This document shows positions 22,354-30,038 of a stretch of 64,000 nucleotides of DNA, one piece after another. The DNA lies in the NCBI RefSeq assembly GCF_031585635.1, contig NZ_CP134195.1, positions 2,542,001-2,606,000 of the forward strand, written 5' to 3'. A program made the translations under genes and the position numbers. Position 1 is the stretch's first letter. Each line of letters opens with the position of its first letter. The notes beneath the pieces were generated by a model. It was not told where the DNA came from. It ran no database searches and saw nothing but the letters and a program-made list of their open reading frames with translations. This DNA comes from Paraburkholderia sp. FT54 (GTDB lineage Bacteria; Pseudomonadota; Gammaproteobacteria; Burkholderiales; Burkholderiaceae).

Positions 22354-22722
22354 GCAGCTAGGTCAGACCCTGTGGTCAAAGAACCGGATCAAACAGACGA
22401 TGTGGAACTGAAGACGCGCTCGCCCGATTCTGATCGGTCATATTGATGGGAGCACGCACCGGGGGGAGGCGAAACAGACAATCGAGCCAAACCCAGCCGG
22501 ACGGAGCAGCGATATTCCTGAAGGGAACCGCGTGACTGAGCGCCATATTACGCAAAAACAATCAGTGCGTAAAGACGAAATCCCCGCGCATTTTCCAGCC
22601 ATGCCTTGGCGGACGTGCTTTAGCGAAAAAAACGGGCTTAATTTGATAAAAAAACCGCTTTCTTCAGCTGTTCTTCACTGGCGGATGCAATAGCTTTAGC
22701 AGCCGCCTGTTGCGCCACGCAT
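22354..22722. other. Intergenic region, aminotransferase to scpB
   Basis: No supported gene lies here. The right end contains a short, AT-richer open frame on the minus strand just after the aminotransferase stop codon, followed by two T7 runs (see findings). The left end should hold the scpB promoter, but no clear -10/-35 pair was seen. Confidence 0.4.
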
Positions 22723-23949
22723 TTACTGCGCCGTGGCGTGTTCCGCCAGGAACCGGTTCAGGCGCTCGACGCCGGCGTCCAGCCGTGCCGTGTCGCAGGC
22801 GTAGCACCAGCGCACGAAGCCTTCGCCTTGCGGACCGAACGCGCTGCCCGGCGCCACGCCGAGCCCGACGTCACGCACCATCGCCTTGCAAAGCTCCAGA
22901 CTGCGCGAGGCGCCCGGCATCGAGAAAAACAGGTACATCGCGCCGGGCGGCGCCTTGACGTCGACGCCCGGCACCGTGGCGAGCGCGCGCACCAGATGGT
23001 CACGCGACATCTTCAGGTCGCGCACCAGTTCCTGCGTAAAGCGCTCGCCCTGCTCGATGGCCGCGATGCCCGCCTGCTGCACGAAGGCCGGCGCGCACGA
23101 CGTGTTGTACTCCACGAGCTTGCCCAGATCGTCCATCAGCGCGGCCGGCGCGACGATCCAGCCGAGCCGCCAGCCTGTCATCAACCATGCCTTCGAAAAC
23201 GAATTGACGCAGATCACGCGTTCGTCGCGGGTCGCCAGATCGAGGAACGACGGCGCGGTGCGCGAGGGCGCGCCGGCCGCGTCGGCGGAGGCGTCCGCAT
23301 AGTAAAGGCGCTCGTAGACCTCGTCCGCCACGATCCAGATACCGTGGCGCCGGCAATGCGCCAGCACGGCGCGCTGCTCGTCGCGGCTCATCACCCAGCC
23401 AGTCGGATTGTTCGGCGAGTTGATCAGCAGCATTTTCGTGTCGGGCGTGAGCGTCATCAACAATTGCTCGAGGTCGAGCTGCCACCCGCGCTCGCCGTAG
23501 CCCAAAGCGACGGTTTCGACGTGCGCGCCGAGAATCTTCGGAATCTCGACCAGATTTGGCCAAAGCGGCGTCACCGCGACGACGCGGTCACCCGCGCCCA
23601 CCACGAGTTGCGCCGCGAGCATCAGCGCGTTGACGCCCGCGCTCGTCACCGCAATATGTTCCGGCGATGTCGCGCCGTGCAGTTCGCCGACGTAGCCCGC
23701 CAGCGCGGCACGCAGCGGCGCGATGCCGAGATTGTGCGTGTAGAACGTCGCCCCGGCCGCCAATGCGGCGCTGGCGGCGTCGCGGATAAAGGCCGGTGTG
23801 ACGCGGTCGGACTCGCCGAACCAGAACGGCAGCACGTCGTCGACGCCAAAGCCGGCGTTGGCGACTTCGCGGATCTGCGACGGACGCAGTGCGCGCACGG
23901 CGTCGCGCGCATTCGGGATGGATGGCACGGGCAGATCCGATTCGCTCAT
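22723..23949 (-). CDS. PLP-dependent class I/II aminotransferase
   Basis: This fold-type I aminotransferase has 408 residues. The PLP-lysine motif is NSFSKAWLMTGWRLGW (Lys near residue 250), with NSPNNPTGWV and DEVYERLYY upstream and an Arg for substrate carboxylate near the C-terminus. The start at MSESDLPVPS is preferred because GGAAG lies 7 nt upstream; a Met nine codons earlier has no ribosome site. The substrate cannot be told from the sequence; aspartate/alanine-type enzymes share these motifs. A LysR gene lies 299 bp upstream on the same strand. Confidence 0.9.
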   Translation of the reverse strand: MSESDLPVPSIPNARDAVRALRPSQIREVANAGFGVDDVLPFWFGESDRVTPAFIRDAASAALAAGATFYTHNLGIAPLRAALAGYVGELHGATSPEHIAVTSAGVNALMLAAQLVVGAGDRVVAVTPLWPNLVEIPKILGAHVETVALGYGERGWQLDLEQLLMTLTPDTKMLLINSPNNPTGWVMSRDEQRAVLAHCRRHGIWIVADEVYERLYYADASADAAGAPSRTAPSFLDLATRDERVICVNSFSKAWLMTGWRLGWIVAPAALMDDLGKLVEYNTSCAPAFVQQAGIAAIEQGERFTQELVRDLKMSRDHLVRALATVPGVDVKAPPGAMYLFFSMPGASRSLELCKAMVRDVGLGVAPGSAFGPQGEGFVRWCYACDTARLDAGVERLNRFLAEHATAQ

Positions 23950-24160
23950 CGAGGCTTCCAGGCGGGTGAAAGGCATGGGTTGAACTTCAGTAGAGGCGAC
24001 AGTTTAGCTTGGCGCGACTTTTCGGGACGGCGAAGTCGCTCTGTGAGAAGCCGTGGCGCGACGATCGATCCCGGACAGGTTGCGGCCAGGCGCCCTGATC
24101 GAAAGGCGCACCGATCGCCGCGTCGCACCCTTTCCGATCATGCGGCATTGCGCGACCGCA

Positions 24161-24227
24161 CCTTTGCTGCCCGCGGGAATATCGCACTGCCCACTAGACG
24201 GCCCCTTTGCGCCCGCGGGAACATCGC
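24161..24227. repeat. Imperfect 24-bp direct repeat pair
   Basis: Two copies of CCTTTGC(T)GCCCGCGGGAAYATCGC lie at 24161-24185 and 24204-24227, separated by 18 bp. Each contains the palindrome CCCGCGGG. They sit in the gap between the lysR stop codon and the aminotransferase start, so they may be operators or an ordinary duplication. Confidence 0.6.
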
Positions 24228-24247
24228 GCACGTCCCACCACCGCAAA

Positions 24248-25150
24248 CTAGTTCAAATCCTCCGCCCGCCCCGGCAACTGGCGAATCAGCCCCCATACCG
24301 CTTCCGCCGCCGGCGAGAGCGAGCGGTCGCGTCGGCGCACCAGTTCGACCGTGCGCTCCGCGCGCGGCACCAGCGGCCGGGCCACCAGCGACGCGCCCGC
24401 CGGCAGCGGCAAGGCCAGCCAGGGCAGCACGCTCACGCCGACGCCCGCCTCGACCAGCCCGAAAACGGTCGCGGAATGCCCCAGCTCCTGCACCACCGTG
24501 GCGCTCACGCCGTATTCCTGCATCGCGGCGTCGATGATCGGCCGGCTGCCCGACGCGTAATCGAGCATGACTAGCTGCTGGCCTTCCAGGTCCGTCCACG
24601 CCACGCGTTCTTTCGCCGCCAACGGGTGATCGTCGCGCGAGACGACGCAGAACGAATCGGTCATCAGCGATTCGCTGAGCAGGTCGTCGGCGGAAAACGG
24701 GCCGATGATCACGCCGAAGTCGACCTCGCCCGACTTCACCTTACGCACCACGTCGCTTTGCACGTCGTCGCGCAGGCCCAGGTCGATGTAGGGAAACTGC
24801 TGCACGCACGACGCCACCACGCGCGGCATGAGCCGGCACGCCACTGTCGGGCTGGCGGCCACCACCACGCGTCCGCGGCGCTGCTCGCCGATTTCGCGGA
24901 TCTCGCGAAGCGCGTCGTCCAGATCCGTCAGCAGACGCGACACGCTCGACACCAGGTTGCCCCCGACGTCCGTGAGTTGCACCTCGCGAGTGGTGCGATC
25001 GATCAACTTGAGACCGATCTCGCCTTCCAATTCGCGCACGCAGCGGCTAACCGCCGACTGCGTCAGGCCGATTTCATCGCCGGCCCGGCTGAAGCTCTGC
25101 AAACGGGCGACCTCGATGAAAACCCTTAGCTGGCGCAGCGTGACATTCAT
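24248..25150 (-). CDS. LysR-family transcriptional regulator
   Basis: This 300-residue LTTR has an N-terminal winged HTH (TLRQLRVFIEVARLQSFSRA...LTQSAVSRCVRELEGEIG) and a two-subdomain periplasmic-binding-like effector domain from about residue 90. It lies upstream of an aminotransferase gene on the same strand, with a 298-bp gap. A perfect 16-bp palindrome sits 18 bp before its start and is a likely autoregulatory site. The effector and target are unknown. GbpR/CbbR-like members have this architecture, but I cannot assign a subgroup. Confidence 0.92.
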   Translation of the reverse strand: MNVTLRQLRVFIEVARLQSFSRAGDEIGLTQSAVSRCVRELEGEIGLKLIDRTTREVQLTDVGGNLVSSVSRLLTDLDDALREIREIGEQRRGRVVVAASPTVACRLMPRVVASCVQQFPYIDLGLRDDVQSDVVRKVKSGEVDFGVIIGPFSADDLLSESLMTDSFCVVSRDDHPLAAKERVAWTDLEGQQLVMLDYASGSRPIIDAAMQEYGVSATVVQELGHSATVFGLVEAGVGVSVLPWLALPLPAGASLVARPLVPRAERTVELVRRRDRSLSPAAEAVWGLIRQLPGRAEDLN

Positions 25151-25167
25151 TTACCATCCTCATCAAT

Positions 25168-25183
25168 TGCATCATTTGATGCA
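25168..25183. promoter_or_regulatory. 16-bp palindrome upstream of lysR
   Basis: The sequence TGCATCATTTGATGCA has perfect 7-bp arms around TT. It lies 18-33 bp upstream of the lysR ATG, the usual place for an LTTR autoregulatory or activation site. Confidence 0.5.
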
Positions 25184-25392
25184 CATTGTAAGGCGAAAGA
25201 CAGCGCTGCATTCGCCTCCAGCAATCTCGCTGCAGGGCAGCAATAAGGCGCAAACGCACGCTGCTCGGGCCTGATTGCACAAGATTGGTGATTGTCCCGA
25301 TTTGCGAGATGGGTTTTTTGGATTCTTATACGCCCCTAGCTAGCGCCCGCGCTGGCCCGCTGTCATGGGGCTTTCAGGCGGTTGGACTCAAC

Positions 25393-25410
25393 TTGGCACA
25401 CTTCCTGCAT
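25393..25410 (+). promoter_or_regulatory. Sigma-54-type promoter candidate
   Basis: TTGGCACACTTCCTGCAT matches the -24/-12 consensus TTGGCAC-N5-TTGCW with one change in the -12 element, with GG-N10-GC spacing. It points toward the ORF at 25557, about 145 bp away. No enhancer-binding site was recognised upstream. Confidence 0.5.
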
Positions 25411-25556
25411 TTACCTGCAGACAAGGGTCGGCGCCATGATTCTGACTGCATAGCAGACCGTGGCAAGCCCGACCCTCCTTGGCACTCGCCTATCGAGTGC
25501 ATGGAGAGTGCGCGGCGCGGGGCAGCGCACCGGAGTTAGCTTCGCTGAGGTGAAAC

Positions 25557-25958
25557 ATGATGCTGTTCGACGATTTGAGAGACAACGAGTGGGCGCTGGT
25601 CGAGGCGTTGTTCTGTGCGGAGCCAGCACGGAGCGAACGGCGCGGTCGGCCACGCGTGGAAGCGCGCGCAGTTGTCAACGCCGTACTGTGGGTGCTTTCG
25701 ACAGGCGAGGGCTGGTCCAAACTGCCGGGCCGCTATCCGTCGCCGCCGACTTGCCGCCGTCGCTTCGACGAGTGGCAAGCCGATGGTACGCTCGCCGAAA
25801 TAGTTAAGCGACTCGGCACGAGCGGCCGTGAAATTTCGCTACGCGGCCGGATTGGCGCGACCGCCGCGAAACCGCCGGCACCGCCGAGCCGTGACCGCCT
25901 GCGCGGCGCGTTCTGGACCAATCCGGAATCGTGGCGCGCGCCGGTCAAGATGGCCTGA
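25557..25958 (+). CDS. Orphan IS5-type transposase N-terminal domain protein
   Basis: This 133-residue ORF resembles the N-terminal domain of IS5/IS4-group transposases (LRDNEWALVEALF, RRGRPRVEARAVVNAVLWVL, GEGWSKLPGRYPSPPTCRRRFDEW). It has no DDE catalytic domain after it. The start has a good ribosome site (GAGGTGAAAC). It may be a decayed insertion sequence or a domesticated DNA-binding protein. The reading frame ends cleanly, with a 9-bp hairpin 19 nt after the stop codon. No terminal inverted repeats or target-site duplication were seen. Confidence 0.7.
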   Translation: MMLFDDLRDNEWALVEALFCAEPARSERRGRPRVEARAVVNAVLWVLSTGEGWSKLPGRYPSPPTCRRRFDEWQADGTLAEIVKRLGTSGREISLRGRIGATAAKPPAPPSRDRLRGAFWTNPESWRAPVKMA

Positions 25959-25976
25959 CGCGAACTGCTTTTTCCT

Positions 25977-25998
25977 CCGGGCGCCTGCGGGCGCCCGG
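25977..25998. other. Hairpin after the transposase-domain ORF
   Basis: A 9-bp perfect stem (CCGGGCGCC / GGCGCCCGG) with a 4-nt loop lies 19 nt past the stop codon. There is no U-run on the plus strand, so it is not a classical terminator. Confidence 0.5.
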
Positions 25999-26110
25999 CG
26001 TGTATCGAACCCAGGTCGAGGCGTCTCCACGCACGCCGCACCTGTCATGGGCACCGCTCTTCGGCGCGCCCACCACAGTCGTCCCCTCCCGCTACAGCCA
26101 GCCTGCGAAC

Positions 26111-26138
26111 GCGCTGCTTCAGACGCCTGAAGCAGCGC
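26111..26138. other. Perfect 12-bp hairpin
   Basis: GCGCTGCTTCAG and CTGAAGCAGCGC flank a 4-nt loop. No U-run follows on either strand. It lies between the transposase-domain ORF and a small secreted-protein gene. Its role is unknown. Confidence 0.55.
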
Positions 26139-26254
26139 GACAGTTGCGGGTGAAACATCCATTTACTATTACTTACAGCGTGCTTTCGCGACTGGGCATA
26201 CCTTTATGTGTATGCAAACAGGCCTTCAGTCGATCGGCTTGACGGGAGCTCAGC

Positions 26255-26509
26255 ATGAAACCAATGTCACTGCTTCTGTGCGGCATTGTCGTTTCATCAA
26301 TGGCCGCACCGGCGCTTGCCCAGCAGCGCCAACAGGCTTGGAACTGGCGGCCGGATCGTCCGGCTACCGTCGAAGCCTGGCAGCAAAGCGATACTCGCGC
26401 CCGCGACTTCACGCCGCCGGCACCGCGTGGAGACTTGCGCGGCGATATCGCGAGCAACGTGCGCGCACGGCCGGACGCGCCTCGTCAGGATCCGGCGCCT
26501 CGACGCTAG
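26255..26509 (+). CDS. Small secreted protein of unknown function
   Basis: An 84-residue protein with a clear Sec signal peptide (MKPMSLLLCGIVVSSMAAPALA, cleavage after ALA near residue 22). The mature part is short, Arg/Pro/Gln-rich (WNWRPDRPATVEAW) and probably disordered. I do not recognise a family. The start has a purine-rich ribosome site (GGGAGCTCAGC). A possible promoter (TTGCGG-N17-TATTAC) lies about 90-115 bp upstream, and a strong terminator follows 167 bp downstream. Confidence 0.7.
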   Translation: MKPMSLLLCGIVVSSMAAPALAQQRQQAWNWRPDRPATVEAWQQSDTRARDFTPPAPRGDLRGDIASNVRARPDAPRQDPAPRR

Positions 26510-26842
26510 TCTGGCGGCGGCGCTATCCAAGCCGTGTGCCAGCAACCTCGCATCGTCTGCACGTGTCTACTCGCGAAAGTCTACAGCGCATATTGAATAA
26601 TTAAGGGAACCACCGCGCGTTGTGCCAGTCTGATTTAACGCCATTAGCACAGCGTGGCAGCAGTAATTCCGGTACGCCCGTATCCCCGCGATACGGGCTT
26701 TTTTTTGCGCAAAGAAAGAGCGACGGCAGGCGCACAAGGCACCTGCCGCGCATGCATGCAATTATGCAGATGTACGGAGCAATGGAGTCACCGCCAGCCG
26801 CGCTAAGCGGCCGGGGAACACAACGCCTGCGCCAGGCCGGAT
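26510..26842. other. Intergenic region with terminator
   Basis: No supported gene lies in these 333 bp. The main element is the plus-strand terminator at 26676-26706. The right part has no recognisable signal. Confidence 0.5.
26676..26706 (+). terminator. Strong intrinsic terminator
   Basis: A perfect 9-bp stem (GCCCGTATC / GATACGGGC) with a 5-nt loop is followed by T8 on the plus strand. It ends the transcript of the small secreted-protein gene at 26255. Confidence 0.88.
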
Positions 26843-27166
26843 CTAAGGCCGGACTTCGAGCGCGGCGGTAGGCCGCGTGTCGGCCGTGGCGACGACGTAG
26901 TCGTTCATACGCTGTGCTGTCCAGGTGAGCAGGCGTTCGTCATGGGCGAGCCGCGCAAACTCGGCCCTGCCCCGCTCCGTGAGCACGGCGATATCGACAG
27001 GTGCGTGGAAACCCGGAGCAGGCGCGACCGTGCGCTGCCGAACGGTGTCCATCAAGCCTAGTGCGCGAAGATATTGGAAAACACCCGGCCTTCTGGCCCA
27101 TGGGACCTGGCGATATTGCGCCCGCCGCAGCGCTTCAAGTACCGCTTCGTTGGAATACGTGGTCAT
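26843..27166 (-). CDS. Conserved hypothetical protein, winged-helix-like
   Basis: This 107-residue protein looks like a small winged-helix regulator by composition: an N-terminal helical part (EAVLEALRRAQYRQVPWARRPGVFQYLRALGL as segments) and a later VLTERGRAEFARLAHD segment that resembles the wing and dimer helix of transcription regulators. No motif is decisive. The ATG start is reached after an AAGAAGT-type stretch. It is divergent from the YdcF gene at 27364, so the two may share a control region. Confidence 0.6.
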   Translation of the reverse strand: MTTYSNEAVLEALRRAQYRQVPWARRPGVFQYLRALGLMDTVRQRTVAPAPGFHAPVDIAVLTERGRAEFARLAHDERLLTWTAQRMNDYVVATADTRPTAALEVRP

Positions 27167-27363
27167 CTCACTTCTTTCTTAAAGTGCAGCTATGACACAT
27201 TTATGCCCAACACGTCACCGCGCCACCAGTGACGCGCATAGCACCCGCCCTTGGCTGGAAGCTGGCTGCAACTCGTACAGCCGAATTCCGCCAGGTGCTG
27301 CCTGGTCTCGTTTTCGGAACCCCCGTCTGAACGGCATGTTAGCGTTCTGTCCACGAACTGCCG

Positions 27364-28152
27364 ATGCAACCGCTGCGGTGCGATAGCAAGCCCGTAGATT
27401 TGTCCCGAAAGACATACGTTACCCCATTTAAATTGATTCTATTCACTTTATTAGCGCTTTTTTTTGCAGCAATCGTGCTATGGAAAGGCGCCCGCCGCCC
27501 TCTCGCCGTCTGCACGGTGGCCCTGTTCTGGCTGCTCGCCGCCGGCTGGCTCACCGCACCTTTGCTGCAGTTGGCGCAGCCGCGCTGGCGGACCGACACG
27601 CCCGCCACGTTCGCGCCGCGCACCGCGATCATCATGCTGGGCGGGGGCACGATTTACGACGACGACCACATGCTCGTGCCCCCGCGCGACGTGCTCGCGC
27701 GCATCACGGCAAGCGCGGAGAACTACGCTGCCTGCAAACGCGCGGCGGATATATGTCATGTGATCGTAAGCGGCGGCAATCCGCAGCGGCATCGCGCGAC
27801 TGAAGCCGACACCTATCTGCCTTACCTGCTGCGCCAACAGGTGCCGCGCGCGGACATCGTGCTGGAAAACAGCAGTCGTACGACCTATGAAAACGCGCGC
27901 AACGTATCCACCATTCTGCAGGGCTCACGTTACGATTCGCTGATCCTCGTCACCTCCGCCTATCAGATGCCGCGCGCCTTGCTCGACTTCCACCGCTTCG
28001 GCCTCGCGCCGCAGCCGATGATTTCGAACGCGCGGCGCGCACGTCTTGGTGTACTGCCGCGATATGACAACCTGGTGACTGCGGAGATCGCGCTGCATGA
28101 ATTGATTGGCATCGCGCAATTTCATGTCTATCGCGCAATCGGATGGTTCTGA
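27364..28152 (+). CDS. YdcF family (DUF218) membrane-anchored protein
   Basis: This 262-residue protein has two N-terminal membrane helices (FKLILFTLLALFFAAIVLW and a second at about 47-67) and a DUF218 domain. The DUF218 motifs are AIIMLGGGTIYDD, VIVSGGNP and the ENSSRTTYENARN box. Relatives such as SanA/ElyC act at the cell envelope; YdcF of E. coli binds S-adenosylmethionine. The function here is not known. The ATG at 27364 is the only good start before the first membrane helix. Confidence 0.82.
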   Translation: MQPLRCDSKPVDLSRKTYVTPFKLILFTLLALFFAAIVLWKGARRPLAVCTVALFWLLAAGWLTAPLLQLAQPRWRTDTPATFAPRTAIIMLGGGTIYDDDHMLVPPRDVLARITASAENYAACKRAADICHVIVSGGNPQRHRATEADTYLPYLLRQQVPRADIVLENSSRTTYENARNVSTILQGSRYDSLILVTSAYQMPRALLDFHRFGLAPQPMISNARRARLGVLPRYDNLVTAEIALHELIGIAQFHVYRAIGWF

Positions 28153-28266
28153 AGCTCGAATAGCATCACGCATCGATTTATTTAGAGATGCGAAGATTGT
28201 GTTTGAGTGGCAGTACGTGCGTGACTGGCGCAGGAAATCAGTGAGCATCACGGCTGTTGGCTGCAC

Positions 28267-28300
28267 GTAACAATATGTAACGAATTGTCATTGCAGTTAC
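28267..28300 (+). promoter_or_regulatory. GTAAC direct repeats upstream of a small secreted-protein gene
   Basis: GTAAC occurs at 28267-28271 and 28277-28281 (10-bp period), and the inverted GTTAC at 28296-28300. This resembles binding sites of OmpR/PhoB-family response regulators. It lies about 100-130 bp upstream of the ORF at 28400. Confidence 0.3.
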
Positions 28301-28399
28301 AAAACCGTCTGTTGGAGCGGATATTGCTGACTAGAATGCATTGTCTTTCCGTTTGGACAGGCAAATACTCGGGTCCACAACCACTCTGCGGAGGTAGCG

Positions 28400-28639
28400 A
28401 TGAAGAAAGTGTCCCTGGCGATCCTGGTTTCCCTCAGTGCCGTAACGGGCGTGGCTTATGCGCAGGACAACGGCGTCATGATGAGCACCGATCCGGCCAA
28501 GGCCGCCGACGTCGAGCAGCGCGCGCAAGATTTGCAAAACCGCCAGCAAGCAATGGAAAGCGCACCGGCGATGCCGATGAAACACCACAAGTCGGCCCCG
28601 CATCACAAGAAGGCCCCCAAGGCCGACGCCGGCTCCTAA
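28400..28639 (+). CDS. Small secreted His/Lys-rich protein
   Basis: A 79-residue protein with a Sec signal peptide (MKKVSLAILVSLSAVTGVAYA, cleavage near residue 21). The short mature part contains a Gln/Ala helix (VEQRAQDLQNRQQAMES) and a C-terminal His/Lys-rich tail (PMKHHKSAPHHKKAPK) that could bind metal or anions. An excellent ribosome site (GGAGGTAGCG) precedes the ATG, and a strong terminator follows. The family is not recognised. Expression is likely as a single-gene unit. Confidence 0.78.
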   Translation: MKKVSLAILVSLSAVTGVAYAQDNGVMMSTDPAKAADVEQRAQDLQNRQQAMESAPAMPMKHHKSAPHHKKAPKADAGS

Positions 28640-28681
28640 GCGCAGTTACCCGACTCACCCGCGGTCGCGCCGCGAAGGTGA

Positions 28682-28717
28682 AAAGCCGAAGCCGGCACCG
28701 CCGGCTTCGGCTTTTTT
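28682..28717 (+). terminator. Intrinsic terminator after the His/Lys-rich protein gene
   Basis: A long stem (AAGCCGAAGCCGGC / GCCGGCTTCGGCTT) with a 3-nt loop is followed by T6, about 45 nt past the stop codon. Confidence 0.9.
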
Positions 28718-28894
28718 GTTGTCTAATGGACTGGCGAAGAACTCGCGAGCCTCGGAGCAGCGCGGCGCGCCGACCGGCCCCGCGCCAGCCGCTTCAGCCT
28801 CGCGGCGCCCGGCTGGCGGTGTGCTAAAGTCGCGCACCGACCGGCACCTGGCCGGAATCCCCTAACCCGTGCGCACCTTGGTGCGGAGGACAGC

Positions 28895-29152
28895 ATGAGC
28901 AACATCCAGCTTGATATCGAATGGACTGAAGCAGCATCTCGCAAAATCGAAAAACTGATGCCGCGCGGCGGTCAGGAAGCGTTTCTGGCGCTGCCGCCCG
29001 TCGAATGTCTGCCGATGGAAGGCGACGTGCTGTTTCTCGGCCCGGACGGCAAGCAGCAGCCGTTCATCGTCGCGGAACGCCAGTATCACCACGATGGCGA
29101 CGCCGACTGGACCATCATTCTGATCCTCGACGTGCCGCAAGCCACGCACTGA
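28895..29152 (+). CDS. Conserved hypothetical protein
   Basis: An 85-residue soluble protein without signal peptide or membrane segments. The central GDVLFLGPDGKQQPFIVAERQYHHDG suggests a small beta-barrel or beta-rich fold, given as two adjacent segments. I do not recognise the family. The GGAGGACAGC ribosome site makes the start firm. It converges on the ABM monooxygenase gene; a GC-rich imperfect hairpin fills the 78-bp gap. Confidence 0.72.
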   Translation: MSNIQLDIEWTEAASRKIEKLMPRGGQEAFLALPPVECLPMEGDVLFLGPDGKQQPFIVAERQYHHDGDADWTIILILDVPQATH

Positions 29153-29160
29153 GAATTGAA

Positions 29161-29206
29161 CGGCGGGCGAGTTGCCGGGCAAATCGCCCCGGCAATTCGC
29201 TCGCCG
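29161..29206. terminator. Long GC-rich hairpin between convergent genes
   Basis: An imperfect stem of about 20 bp (CGGCGGGCGAGTTGCCGGG pairing with CCCGGCAATTCGCTCGCCG) lies between two convergent genes. No U-tract is present, so it may act as a transcript barrier or 3'-end stabiliser rather than a classical terminator. Confidence 0.4.
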
Positions 29207-29230
29207 TTGTGCCGCGATGCGCGTGAACGT

Positions 29231-29521
29231 TCAGGCGATCTTCGACACGACGCGAATGTCCGCGTGTTCCACCCAATCCGCCACCGCTTTTTCATACGCC
29301 TCGATGTGTGCGGATCCCGCATGCACCGCCAGCGCTTCCTGACTTTCCCAACGCTCGACAAACACAAACCGGCGCGGCTCCTGCACGTCGCGGTGCAGAT
29401 CGTACTGAAGTGCTCCCTGGTCGTTGCGCGTCGGGCCGACGTGGCCTTCGAGCGCCTGCCGCAGTTGCTCTTCATAGCCCGGCTTCGCCACCGAGATTGC
29501 GACCACAGCGATTTCCAGCAT
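29231..29521 (-). CDS. Antibiotic biosynthesis monooxygenase (ABM) family protein
   Basis: This 96-residue protein has a dimeric ferredoxin-like fold of the ABM/YgiN quinol-monooxygenase group. Typical elements are VVAISVAKPGYEEQLRQAL at the N-terminus, ALQYDLHRDVQEPRRFVFVERW and HIEAYEKAV. Members handle quinols or polyketides, or act as small oxygenases without cofactor. The substrate is unknown. The ATG of MLEIAVVAIS follows GGAGGTCCGGC; a much longer frame upstream lacks similarity and is ignored. Confidence 0.88.
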   Translation of the reverse strand: MLEIAVVAISVAKPGYEEQLRQALEGHVGPTRNDQGALQYDLHRDVQEPRRFVFVERWESQEALAVHAGSAHIEAYEKAVADWVEHADIRVVSKIA

Positions 29522-30038
29522 GCCGGACCTCCATTTTACGAAAAGCGGCAGCATACCCGGCGCTTGCCAAACCTGCTGGCAGCCTGCGTGCAAGCCAGCG
29601 GCGGCCCTGTTCGGGTTTCGTCCACGCTGACCGGATAACCCGTTCAAGCGTCCACACTTCGAGTACCGTCGTTGCCTGGAGTTTGGCGGGTGTCCACTTA
29701 CCGCCCTGTTACGCTCAGTTTCATACAGGCGATTGATTGCGATACGCGCAATCGATTTTGCGCGCGGCAAGCCGGCGCAAAACTCACGCCGGATGGCCGA
29801 TTGGCGTGGCGGTCGGCATGACCGGGGATATGACCCCGCGTCTGTGATAACCCGCACATTCACGCGAATTGCAAACTGTTAGACTGGTTTTGACTAATCC
29901 GCCGGAGTCCAGCATGGCTGGCATCGTTCTCCGCGTTCCCGGGCTTTATCCGACCCGCCCAACGCACGCGCGGGCCGTGCATCCGTTACGCGCCGTATTG
30001 GCTGGCGCGTCCCGTCACCCGCTTACCGCGATGTCGCC
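29522..30038. other. Intergenic region, ABM to EAL gene
   Basis: This 517-bp gap between divergent genes contains no supported gene. A 56-codon frame from an ATG at 29914, with GGAG upstream, overlaps the start of the EAL gene in another frame; there is no evidence that it is translated. No clear promoter pair was seen. Confidence 0.4.

Larger units (their letters stand above)
25151..25556. other. Intergenic region, lysR to transposase-domain ORF
   Basis: This 406-bp gap has no gene. It contains the palindrome for the LysR protein and a sigma-54-like promoter on the plus strand. The strand in between is unremarkable. Confidence 0.5.

Noticed and set aside
22376..22561. Small minus-strand ORF upstream of scpB
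   Set aside because: No ribosome site, no motif and unlikely composition.
25557..26138. Complete insertion sequence
   Set aside because: No catalytic DDE domain, no terminal inverted repeats and no target duplication were found around the ORF.
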